A DNA stretch of 64,000 bases from Sphingopyxis soli (GTDB lineage Bacteria; Pseudomonadota; Alphaproteobacteria; Sphingomonadales; Sphingomonadaceae): the NCBI RefSeq assembly GCF_018682675.1, contig NZ_JAFMTR010000115.1:17235-81234 (forward strand), given 5' to 3'. Position 1 is the first letter of the stretch. Every line of letters begins with the position of its first letter. Position numbers and translations under genes: made by a program. This document shows, piece by piece, positions 53,043 to 60,150 of the stretch. The notes beneath the pieces were generated by a model that saw only the letters and a program-made list of their open reading frames with translations, searched no databases and had not been told where the DNA came from.

Positions 53043-53513
53043 TCAATTCGCCGCTTCGGGCGGAACGAAGGGAACAAGCAGGGGCATTGCCGCGATGCCG
53101 TCGTCGCGAAGCGCCTGCGCCTCTTCGGGAGAGGCTTGGCCGTGGATCAGATCCTCGGCCGCGCGGCCTTCGTGCATCGCGCGCGCCGCGTCGGCGAACT
53201 CGCGGCCGACCCAGCGCGACCGGGGCAGCATCTCGGCCTGTTTCGCGGCAAGGTCCGCCAGCAGCTTACGGACGATTTCCGGTCCGGGGCCGCTGTCGTC
53301 GGCGACCGGTGCCGGCGCCCGCGCGCCGCTCGTCATCTGGTTCGACTTCGCACCGACGCGCGGCGCCATCACCGCCTTGCGGACATCGGCGTCGCCGCAG
53401 ACAGGGCACGCGATCAGGCCGCGCTCCTGCTGGTCGGCAAAGCTCTCGCTGCTCGCAAACCACGCCTCGAAGCGGTGATCGCCCGCGGAACAGCAAAGGT
53501 CGAAGACGATCAT
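53043..53513 (-). CDS. DUF1178 family protein
   Basis: 156 residues. The N-terminus MIVFDLCCSAGDHRFEAWFASSESFADQQERGLIACPVCG matches the DUF1178 family conserved in alphaproteobacteria, with two Cys pairs (CC and CPVCG) that could hold zinc. The C-terminal half is helical with RSRWVGREFADAARAMHEGRAAEDLIHGQAS, also conserved. Function not established. It lies two bases after grxC on the same strand, an arrangement often seen for these two genes, which suggests a redox or metal-related role. Confidence 0.88.
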   Translation of the reverse strand: MIVFDLCCSAGDHRFEAWFASSESFADQQERGLIACPVCGDADVRKAVMAPRVGAKSNQMTSGARAPAPVADDSGPGPEIVRKLLADLAAKQAEMLPRSRWVGREFADAARAMHEGRAAEDLIHGQASPEEAQALRDDGIAAMPLLVPFVPPEAAN

Positions 53514-53515
53514 TC

Positions 53516-53776
53516 TCACCCCGTGCCCAGCAACGCGTCGAGCTCGCCCTTCGCTTCCAGTTCCGCAAGATCGTCGCTGCCGCCGATATGCTTTCCGTCG
53601 ATGAAGATCTGCGGGACGGTCCGGCGACCATGCGCGCGATCGACCATCGCTTCGAAGCCGGCGCGGTCCATCGTCACGTCGATTTCCTGAAAACCGGCGC
53701 CCTTGCGATCGAGCAACGCCTTCGCGCGCGAGCAGAATCCACAAAAGGCCTTCGTATAGATTTCGATCTTCGCCAT
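53516..53776 (-). CDS. grxC: Glutaredoxin 3
   Basis: 86 residues, thioredoxin fold. The active site is CGFC (KAFCGFCSRAKALLD) in place of the commoner CPYC, and TVPQIFIDGKHIGGSDDLAELEAKGELDALL carries the cis-Pro and the glutathione-binding GG. It reduces protein-glutathione mixed disulfides in the cytoplasm. Between comF and the DUF1178 gene. Confidence 0.93.
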   Translation of the reverse strand: MAKIEIYTKAFCGFCSRAKALLDRKGAGFQEIDVTMDRAGFEAMVDRAHGRRTVPQIFIDGKHIGGSDDLAELEAKGELDALLGTG

Positions 53777-53788
53777 TCGGCTATCCTG

Positions 53789-54649
53789 TCATTTCTTCGC
53801 CACCATATCGGAATCAACGTCCGCAAAGTCAAATATGTTGCCCGTCATCAGCGCATCGGGAACGACCCGCGCCCAGGTCAGCGCCGAAACCTGCGCCGCC
53901 CCGCTGCGTTTGAGCGCCTTCGCCGCCGACCGGAGCGTCGCGCCGCTGGCATGGACATCGTCGATCAGGACAAGATGGCGCCCCGCGACACGCGCCCTGG
54001 CATCGGCCGCCAAACCGAACGCGCCGGCAACGATCTTCTCACGCTCGTGCCGCCCTTTGCCGCGCAGCGCGACCGTCGACTTTTTGCGCAGCAGCAAATG
54101 ATGATCGCGCGGCACGCCGGTCTGCCGCGCCAGCGCGTCGGCGATCATCGCCGCCTGGTTGAAGCCGCGCGACCAGAGCCGCCAGCGGTGCAGCGGCACC
54201 GGGATCAGCAGCATGTCGGCGGGATCGCCGAGCGCGAGCAGCTTGCGCGCCATCAGCCCTGCCATCAGCCGTGCATGGCCGGTGCGCCGACCATATTTGA
54301 GCCTGAGCGCCACGGTGCGCGCGACGGGGCCATAGGCAACGGCCGCGGGAGCCCCCGCCAAGGACGGCGGATCGGCCATGCACGCACCGCATTCGACGCC
54401 CGTACCGGCCACGGCGGTCGGCAAGGGGATCGAACAGCGCGCGCAAACCGCGCCGTCGAGAAAATCGAGCGAGGACCAGCAATCAAGGCAGAATTGCCGG
54501 TCGCCGTCGACGATCGTCCCGCACCCGGGACAGCGCGGCGGCAGCGCATAGTCGACGACCGCCCGCCCGACCGTCCGCAACAGCTGGAGCGGCGCAATAC
54601 CGCCGTCGGCTCGCCCGTCGATCCCTGTGTCGTCCGAAGCCGCGTCCAT
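53789..54649 (-). CDS. comF: ComF family phosphoribosyltransferase-like protein
   Basis: 286 residues. The N-terminal double zinc ribbon has paired Cys (PPRCPGCG, FCLDCW, CARC, CGACMADPP). A PRTase-type domain follows, with RLKYGRRTGHARLMAGLMAR, IPVPLHRWRLWSRGFNQAAMIADALAR and the PRPP loop LVLIDDVHASGATLRSAAKAL. ComF proteins take part in DNA uptake in competent bacteria, and the family is also kept in many non-competent ones. The start at ATG 54649 is the best supported; 54667 is possible. Divergent from the methyltransferase gene. Confidence 0.9.
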   Translation of the reverse strand: MDAASDDTGIDGRADGGIAPLQLLRTVGRAVVDYALPPRCPGCGTIVDGDRQFCLDCWSSLDFLDGAVCARCSIPLPTAVAGTGVECGACMADPPSLAGAPAAVAYGPVARTVALRLKYGRRTGHARLMAGLMARKLLALGDPADMLLIPVPLHRWRLWSRGFNQAAMIADALARQTGVPRDHHLLLRKKSTVALRGKGRHEREKIVAGAFGLAADARARVAGRHLVLIDDVHASGATLRSAAKALKRSGAAQVSALTWARVVPDALMTGNIFDFADVDSDMVAKK

Positions 54650-54692
54650 GACGGACTTGTGCCGCATCGCCCGGGACGGCACAAGCGCGCCC

Positions 54693-55541
54693 ATGTCGAC
54701 CCCCGCGATGCTCTTTTCCCCCGCCCGCCACGCCGCCCAGCGCGACCGCATGGGACGATTGCCGGCCGATGCAAATTTCCTGGCCCCGATCATCGCCGAC
54801 ACGCTGCTCGACCGCCTGGCGATGGTCACCCGCGAATTCGAACGCGTGCTGCTCATCGGCGCGCACGACGCATCGCTCGCCGGCGCCCTGCGGGCGCGGG
54901 GCAGCACCGTGACCATCGTCGAAGCCGGGCCGAAACTCGCCGCTGCATCGGGCGCGATCGTCGGCGAGGCCGACGCGATCGACCTGCCGTTCGCCAGTTT
55001 CGACCTGATCGTCTGGCCCGGCGGGCTCGACGCGGTGAACGATGTTCCGGGCGCGCTCGTCCGGCTGCGCGCCCTGCTCGCTCCCGACGGGCTCCTCCTC
55101 GGCGCCTTCGTCGGCGACGGCAGCCTGCCGCGCCAGCGCCGCGCGGTGATGAGCGACGGCGTGCGTCCGATCGCGCGGCTGCATCCGCAAATCGACCTCG
55201 CCGCGATGGGCAATTTGCTCCAGCGCACCGGTTTCACCCTGCCCGTGGTCGATGTCGACGCGCTGACCGTCCGCTACGGCGACTGGTTCGCGCTCGTCCG
55301 CGATTTGCGCGCGGCGGGGCTGTCGAGCCGGCTGACCCCCACCCCGGCGCCGCTGACGCGCGAGGAAGCGGCGCGCATCGCCGCCGCCTTCGCCGCGCAG
55401 GCCGATCCCGACGGGCGTGTGGCCGAATATTTTCGCATCATCCACTTCAGCGGCTGGGCCCCGCACCCGGACCAGCCGAAGCCCGCGCGGCGCGGCAGCG
55501 CTGCAGCTTCGCTCGCCGATGCGCTGAAACCGCAAGGCTGA
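54693..55541 (+). CDS. SAM-dependent methyltransferase-like protein (NDUFAF5/BioC-like)
   Basis: 282 residues from ATG 54693. A class I Rossmann core is recognisable, with VLLIGAHDASLAGALRARGSTVTIVEAGP in the SAM-site position, EADAIDLPFASFDLIVWPGGLDAVNDVPGALVRLRALLAPDGLLLGAFVG, and a helical end. The usual GxGxG loop is altered to GAHDAS. In alphaproteobacteria this protein often neighbours comF and grxC and resembles the mitochondrial NDUFAF5 hydroxylase. The reaction here is not known. It ends directly at the mutT stop, with no bases between. Confidence 0.85.
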   Translation: MSTPAMLFSPARHAAQRDRMGRLPADANFLAPIIADTLLDRLAMVTREFERVLLIGAHDASLAGALRARGSTVTIVEAGPKLAAASGAIVGEADAIDLPFASFDLIVWPGGLDAVNDVPGALVRLRALLAPDGLLLGAFVGDGSLPRQRRAVMSDGVRPIARLHPQIDLAAMGNLLQRTGFTLPVVDVDALTVRYGDWFALVRDLRAAGLSSRLTPTPAPLTREEAARIAAAFAAQADPDGRVAEYFRIIHFSGWAPHPDQPKPARRGSAAASLADALKPQG

Positions 55542-55952
55542 TCAGACGAGCGCCTCGAGCAGGCCGATCAGCGGCTTGTCGGCGGGCGGCATCGCGAGCC
55601 CGTGAAGCTCGACCGGCCGCACCCAGCGCAGCGCGCTCGCGTGCCGCGCCACCGGCGTTCCGCGCCACTTGCGGCAGACATAGAGCAAGAGCAGCAGGTG
55701 CCGGTCGCCGATCCGGTCGCTCGCGAAACAGGCGGGGGCGAGGCACGCCTCCTCGACGTCGATCGCCAGTTCCTCGGCCAGCTCGCGGATCAGCGCCTGT
55801 TCCGGCGTCTCGCCGGGCTCCAGCTTTCCGCCCGGGAATTCCCACAGCCCGGCCATGGCCCCGCCTTCGGGGCGTTGCTGGACGAGCAGCCGACCGTCGC
55901 GATCGACCAATGCGGCCGCCACTACGAACAGGCCCGGCATTGCCGATTTCAT
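55542..55952 (-). CDS. mutT: 8-oxo-dGTP diphosphatase (MutT, Nudix)
   Basis: 136 residues from ATG 55952; a TTG 18 bases upstream would add six residues. The Nudix box GGKLEPGETPEQALIRELAEELAI fits GX5EX7REUXEEXGU apart from the final Gly, which is Leu here. LLVQQRPEGGAMAGLWEFP precedes it, as in MutT proteins. It hydrolyses oxidised dGTP to prevent A:T to C:G transversions. Convergent with the methyltransferase gene. Confidence 0.9.
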   Translation of the reverse strand: MKSAMPGLFVVAAALVDRDGRLLVQQRPEGGAMAGLWEFPGGKLEPGETPEQALIRELAEELAIDVEEACLAPACFASDRIGDRHLLLLLYVCRKWRGTPVARHASALRWVRPVELHGLAMPPADKPLIGLLEALV

Positions 55953-56035
55953 CGGATCGGACACGGACAATTTGTTAACCTTCCTGTGCGACGCTCGCCA
56001 TCCTCGGGAACTATAACTTCAGTAGGGGCGGAACA

Positions 56036-56206
56036 ATGAACAAGTTTCAGGGGCTGCTGCGGTCGACCAGGGCCGCCACAGCCGTCGAATACGGGCTTCT
56101 CTTGGCCCTGATATTCCTTGCCGCGCTCGGCGCGATGAGCGCGGTCGGAACATCGACCATCAATATGTGGAATGACGTGTCCTCGTCTGCGGTCGCGGTG
56201 CTTTAA
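56036..56206 (+). CDS. Flp/Fap pilin component (copy 1)
   Basis: 56 residues. The type IVb Flp pattern is clear: a short basic leader (MNKFQGLLRSTRAATAVEYG), then Glu-Tyr-Gly at the processing-type site and a hydrophobic helix LLLALIFLAALGAMSAVG. Flp pilins are cut by the TadV/CpaA peptidase and assembled by the Tad secretion system. No tad/cpa genes are in the window, so this is an unlinked pilin. Ribosome site GGGGCGGA precedes the ATG. Confidence 0.87.
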   Translation: MNKFQGLLRSTRAATAVEYGLLLALIFLAALGAMSAVGTSTINMWNDVSSSAVAVL

Positions 56207-56355
56207 AGCCTTCAGGTTGTTCGAATTCGGGACTCGATCAAGGCGTTTTACAGGGTTTCGGCATTAAGATTTTCAAAACCTATTTCACCTAAACCCGTCA
56301 ACGTTGACCCAGACCAGACCGTCAACAGGGTAAGTGAAGCATCAGGAGACCAGTC

Positions 56356-56523
56356 ATGAAGTTCATCAAGAAATTCTTCCGCGATACCAAGGCTGCCACC
56401 GCCATCGAATATGGCCTTATCGCCGCCCTCATCGCCGTGGCCGGCATCGCCGCAATGGGCGCGGTTGGTAACAGCGTCACCAACACCTTCAACAAGGTCG
56501 ATAAGGGTCTGAAGCAGAGCTAA
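56356..56523 (+). CDS. Flp/Fap pilin component (copy 2)
   Basis: 55 residues: MKFIKKFFRDTKAATAIEYG leader and EYG site, then LIAALIAVAGIAAMGAVG helix and a polar end (NKVDKGLKQS). It is closer to the standard Flp consensus than copy 1. CAGGAGAC upstream is a good ribosome site. 149 bases separate it from copy 1, and a strong terminator follows. Confidence 0.9.
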   Translation: MKFIKKFFRDTKAATAIEYGLIAALIAVAGIAAMGAVGNSVTNTFNKVDKGLKQS

Positions 56524-56560
56524 TCGACCTTTCTGCCCGGTGCGCCGGGCGGAACAGAGA

Positions 56561-56590
56561 AAGGGCGGCCCTCAAGGCCGCCCTTTTTTG
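56561..56590 (+). terminator. Rho-independent terminator after Flp pilin
   Basis: Perfect 10-bp stem AAGGGCGGCC / GGCCGCCCTT with loop CTCAA and a T run. It ends at the stop of the convergent M48 gene and may serve both. Confidence 0.9.
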
Positions 56591-56591
56591 T

Positions 56592-58085
56592 TCAACGATT
56601 CGCGTAAACGACGATCTTGACCTTCCGCCCCGGCGTCAGCCGGCTCGTTGCGGTCAGGCGGTTGAGCACCTGGAAGCGTTCGGTCTGCAGGTCGGTATAG
56701 GCCATGCGCCGCGCCAGCGTCGCCACCGTGTCGCCGCGCGCGACTGTCACGACATCGACCCGCCGCGGCCGGATCGCCGCCGCCTCGCTCGCAGTCAGCC
56801 GCCGGACGCTCTGGAACATCGGGTTGAACACGCCCGCCCCGCCCGCCTGCGTCAGCGCGACGAAGTGGAACGCGCTGGTCCGCGAAAATTCATAGGCGAA
56901 GACGGTGACGTCGACCTGCCCCGACTGGGTATTGGCGCGCGCGACCGAATAATAGGCCGGGATGCCGTTCACCGTCGTGCGCTGGATGGAACCCGGCGAC
57001 AGGTTCGCATTCCCACCTATCTCCTTGAAAATCGATGCGATATAGGCGTTCATATCGCTATTATAGGCGGCGGTGGAGAATTGCGCCTGCCCGCCATTGC
57101 CGCTGACGAGTACCGCGCTCGTCCCGTTCTGCATGCCATAGCCGTTCGGCACGGTGAACTTCAGCCGCAGGTCTGGGTGCATGAAGTCGCGGCCCTCGAC
57201 GACGCCCTGCGCGGGGTCGTCGCCATAGAGCACGCCATCGACCGAGGCGAGGAAGGCGTCGGCGTTGCGCACGCCACCGGTGCCGACCTTGGATGCGAGG
57301 CTCTGCGCATTGCGGACGCGCGACGCCGGGTCGGGGTGAGTGCTCGCCCATTCGGGGATCGAGCGCGCGTCGCCGCCCGACAGCCGCGCCTCGAGACTGG
57401 TCTGATTGGCAAGGCTCGCGAGCATCGTCGACAGCGCAAGCGGATCGTAGCCCGCCTTTTTCAGATATTGCACGCCGAGCTGGTCGGCCTCCAATTCCTG
57501 ACTGCGCGAGAATCCCAGCGTCGCAAGCTGCGCGACCTTCATCGCGTTGTTCTGGAGCAGGCCACCGAGCCCCCCGAGCAGCCCGCCATTGTCGCCGATC
57601 GCGCCGCCAAGCACCGCGCCGAGCACACCAAGGATCGTGTTGCGCGTCGCCGCCGACTGGCGCTTCTTGCTGTGCTGCGCCGCGACATGCCCGACCTCGT
57701 GGCCCAGCACGCCCGCGAGTTCGGCCTCGTCGTTCATCAGCGCCATCAACTGGCGCGTCACATAGACATAGCCGCCGGGGATCGCGAAGGCGTTGTTCAC
57801 CGGCGAGTTGAGCAGGGTGACGGTGAAATCGCTCGGGCTCCGCGAGAGGCCCGACTGGACGGCGATATTCTGCCCGATGCGGTTCACATAGGCGGCCTGC
57901 GGCCCGGCATAGGCGCCGCCGAACTCCTGCAAAAGCTGCGGATGCGCCTCGTCGCCCTGCTTGCGCTCGGCCGGCGTGATCGCGGTCTGGGTCCGGATCG
58001 CCTTGAGCTGCGCGTCCGCCACGCCCGTCAGCGCCACGCTGGCCGCGAACATGATCGCCAGCCTGCTTGCCGTCTTTCGCTTCAT
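56592..58085 (-). CDS. M48 family periplasmic metalloprotease with C-terminal LysM-like domain
   Basis: 497 residues from ATG 58085, behind GGGAGG. Signal peptide ends GVADAQ. The zinc motif is ELAGVLGHEVGHVAAQHSKKR (HExxH), and the third ligand is in FSRSQELEADQLGVQYLKKAGYDP. A Gly-rich segment (ILGVLGAVLGGAIGDNGGLLGGLGG) lies between them, and THPDPASRVRNAQSL follows, as in BepA/YfgC-type proteases. The last 50 residues (VARGDTVATLARRMAYTDLQ ... LTPGRKVKIVVY) resemble LysM. Likely role: quality control of outer-membrane proteins. Confidence 0.9.
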   Translation of the reverse strand: MKRKTASRLAIMFAASVALTGVADAQLKAIRTQTAITPAERKQGDEAHPQLLQEFGGAYAGPQAAYVNRIGQNIAVQSGLSRSPSDFTVTLLNSPVNNAFAIPGGYVYVTRQLMALMNDEAELAGVLGHEVGHVAAQHSKKRQSAATRNTILGVLGAVLGGAIGDNGGLLGGLGGLLQNNAMKVAQLATLGFSRSQELEADQLGVQYLKKAGYDPLALSTMLASLANQTSLEARLSGGDARSIPEWASTHPDPASRVRNAQSLASKVGTGGVRNADAFLASVDGVLYGDDPAQGVVEGRDFMHPDLRLKFTVPNGYGMQNGTSAVLVSGNGGQAQFSTAAYNSDMNAYIASIFKEIGGNANLSPGSIQRTTVNGIPAYYSVARANTQSGQVDVTVFAYEFSRTSAFHFVALTQAGGAGVFNPMFQSVRRLTASEAAAIRPRRVDVVTVARGDTVATLARRMAYTDLQTERFQVLNRLTATSRLTPGRKVKIVVYANR

Positions 58086-58211
58086 CGATTGCCTCCCACT
58101 TATGCGCCTGTCGGGGATAAACCCGAAACGGGACAAGGCAAGCCGTCTGGTGGACGACTGGCCGGACCAGGTGGAATTTCAACGCGATGAGGTCGCTTCA
58201 GGTTCCGGCGA

Positions 58212-59159
58212 CTATGCTCGCCCCATGGCGAGAAACTTTTCCTCGCGCTCGGTGAGCAGCGCTTCGGACGGCAGCTTCGCCAGCGCATCCAGTTCCTGCG
58301 CAATCGCATCGCCGAGCGCCTTGATCGCAAGCTCGGGGGCGCGATGCGCGCCGCCAACCGGCTCCGGAACGATGCGATCGATGATCTTCAGGCCAAGAAG
58401 ATCCTGCGCCGACATCTTCATCGCGGTCGCGGCATCGGCCGCCTTGTCGGCGGTGCGCCACAGGATCGACGCGCATCCTTCGGGCGAGATCACCGAATAG
58501 ACGGCATGTTCGAACATCAGCACGCGGTTCGCCGCGGCCAGCGCGATTGCGCCGCCCGAGCCGCCCTCGCCGACGATCGCCGCGACCATCGGCACGCCGA
58601 GCGCGAGACATTGCTCGGTCGAGCGCGCGATTGCCTCGGCCTGCCCGCGCTCCTCGGCCTGGATGCCGGGAAAGGCGCCCGAGGTGTCGACCAGTGTCAC
58701 CACCGGCAGCCCGAACCGGTCGGCGAGTTGCATCAGGCGGATCGCCTTGCGATAGCCCTCGGGCTTCGCCATCCCGAAATTATGCTTCATGCGCGACGGA
58801 ATATCGTCGCCCTTTTCATGGCCGATCACCATCACGCGGCGGCCGCGAAAGCGCGCGAGGCCGCCCAGGATCGCCTGATCGTCGCCGAAATTGCGGTCGC
58901 CCGCCAGCGGCATCCAGTCGTCGAACAGCCCCGCGACATAATGTTTGAAATGCGGGCGGTCGGGATGGCGCGCGACCTGCGTCTTTTGCCAGGGGGTCAA
59001 TTTGCCATAGATATCGCGCAGCAATTTCGAGGACTTATCCTCAAGCCGGGCAATGTCGCCCTCGATATTGAGCGAGGGGTCTCCCCCCATTTCGCGCAGT
59101 TCGGCGATCTGCCGATCCAGCGCCGCGACCGGTTTTTCAAAGTCCAGAAAGGCTGTCAT
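58212..59159 (-). CDS. accA: Acetyl-CoA carboxylase carboxyltransferase subunit alpha
   Basis: 315 residues, full length. Conserved text: LDFEKPVAALDRQIAELR, YGKLTPWQKTQVARHPDRPHFKHYV, GHEKGDDIPSRMKHNFGMAKPEGYRKAIRLM, FGLPVVTLVDTSGAFPGIQAEERGQAEAIARS, IVGEGGSGGAIALAAANRVLMFEHAVYSVISPEGCASILWR. With AccD it transfers the carboxyl group from biotin to acetyl-CoA to form malonyl-CoA. It lies 9 bases after xerD. Confidence 0.97.
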   Translation of the reverse strand: MTAFLDFEKPVAALDRQIAELREMGGDPSLNIEGDIARLEDKSSKLLRDIYGKLTPWQKTQVARHPDRPHFKHYVAGLFDDWMPLAGDRNFGDDQAILGGLARFRGRRVMVIGHEKGDDIPSRMKHNFGMAKPEGYRKAIRLMQLADRFGLPVVTLVDTSGAFPGIQAEERGQAEAIARSTEQCLALGVPMVAAIVGEGGSGGAIALAAANRVLMFEHAVYSVISPEGCASILWRTADKAADAATAMKMSAQDLLGLKIIDRIVPEPVGGAHRAPELAIKALGDAIAQELDALAKLPSEALLTEREEKFLAMGRA

Positions 59160-59168
59160 GCGCAGTCG

Positions 59169-60092
59169 CTAGGACGATGATGCCGCAACGTCAACGGTCG
59201 CGGCGCCAAGCTCCATTTGCGCGAGCGGGTGGCGCCTGTTCACCAGCTCGACGAGGCGGCGGCTATCGACATGGGTGTAAATCTCGGTCGTCGCGATATC
59301 GGCATGGCCGAGCATCAGTTGCAGCGCGCGCAGATCGGCGCCGCCTTCGAGCAGATGCGTCGCAAAGGCGTGGCGCAGGACGTGCGGGCTGATCGCGGTG
59401 GGGTCGATCCCCGCCCGCGCCGCCAGCTCGCGCAGCATCTGGAACAGCCGCACCCGCGTAAGGTGCGCCTTGCCCGACGGAAAGAGCCATGGCGATCCAT
59501 CGGCGAGCAGCGGCAGCCAGCGGTCGAGCGCCGCGCGCGCGCGGTCCGACAGGGGCACCAGCCGTTCCTTGTCGCCCTTGCCCCGGATGATCAGAAACTC
59601 GCGGCCGCCCGCCACCGCGCGGCGCGGCAGGGATACGAGTTCGCTCGCGCGCAGACCCGAACCGTAGAGCAGTTCGAGCAGCAACAGCATCCGCACCGCA
59701 TTCGCGGGCGGCGCCTCGCCCGCCGCCGCCTCCCCGGCCTGCGCGAACAGGCGTTCGACATCGTCATGGGTCAGGATGCGCGGCAACGGCCGCCGCGTGG
59801 CCGGGCGCGCAATGTCGAGCGCGGGATTGTCGCCACGTTCGCCCTCGTCGAGCAGGAAGGCAAAGAATTGCCGCAGCGCGGACAGCTTGCGCGCCGCGCT
59901 GCTCGCCGCAAGCGAGCGATATTCGGCCATCAAAGCCCGCAGATCGTCGGCGCCCGCCCGTTCCAGCGATCCGCGCACCAGTTCGGCCGCCTGGACCAGA
60001 TCGCGGCGATAGGCCGCCAGCGTGTTGCGCGATGCGCCGCGCTCGGCGGCCATCATTTCCAGAAAGCGGTCGATCAGCGGCCCGTCAGACAT
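59169..60092 (-). CDS. xerD: Tyrosine recombinase XerD
   Basis: 307 residues. The N-terminal SAM-like domain (IDRFLEMMAAERGASRNTLAAYRRDL) is followed by the catalytic domain with Arg in LLYGSGLRASELVSL, Lys in IRGKGDKERLVPLSD, HxxR in HVLRHAFATHLLEGGADLRALQLMLGHADIATTEIYTHV, and the nucleophile Tyr in the last of these. It resolves chromosome dimers at dif with XerC. The call XerD over XerC rests on its position next to accA and aroKB. Its start codon lies in a 28-bp tandem repeat. Confidence 0.93.
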   Translation of the reverse strand: MSDGPLIDRFLEMMAAERGASRNTLAAYRRDLVQAAELVRGSLERAGADDLRALMAEYRSLAASSAARKLSALRQFFAFLLDEGERGDNPALDIARPATRRPLPRILTHDDVERLFAQAGEAAAGEAPPANAVRMLLLLELLYGSGLRASELVSLPRRAVAGGREFLIIRGKGDKERLVPLSDRARAALDRWLPLLADGSPWLFPSGKAHLTRVRLFQMLRELAARAGIDPTAISPHVLRHAFATHLLEGGADLRALQLMLGHADIATTEIYTHVDSRRLVELVNRRHPLAQMELGAATVDVAASSS

Positions 60093-60150
60093 CGTCCGAC
60101 AAATCCCGCCCGTCAGACATAGTCCGACAAATCTCGAACGTCAGACACGG
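60083..60150. repeat. 28-bp tandem repeat across the xerD start
   Basis: Units at 60083-60110 and 60111-60138 agree at 24 of 28 positions, and a partial third unit (12 bases) is at 60139-60150. On the minus strand each unit supplies an in-register copy of the start region: GTG at 60148, ATG at 60120, and the xerD ATG at 60092, all followed by TCTGA. The first two open short frames that stop inside the next unit. The first unit also contains the stop of the upstream gene. Confidence 0.85.

Noticed and set aside
53087..55978. A 963-codon + strand frame covering DUF1178, grxC, comF and mutT
   Set aside because: Very Arg/Pro/Ala-rich without domains; it overlaps five well-supported genes.
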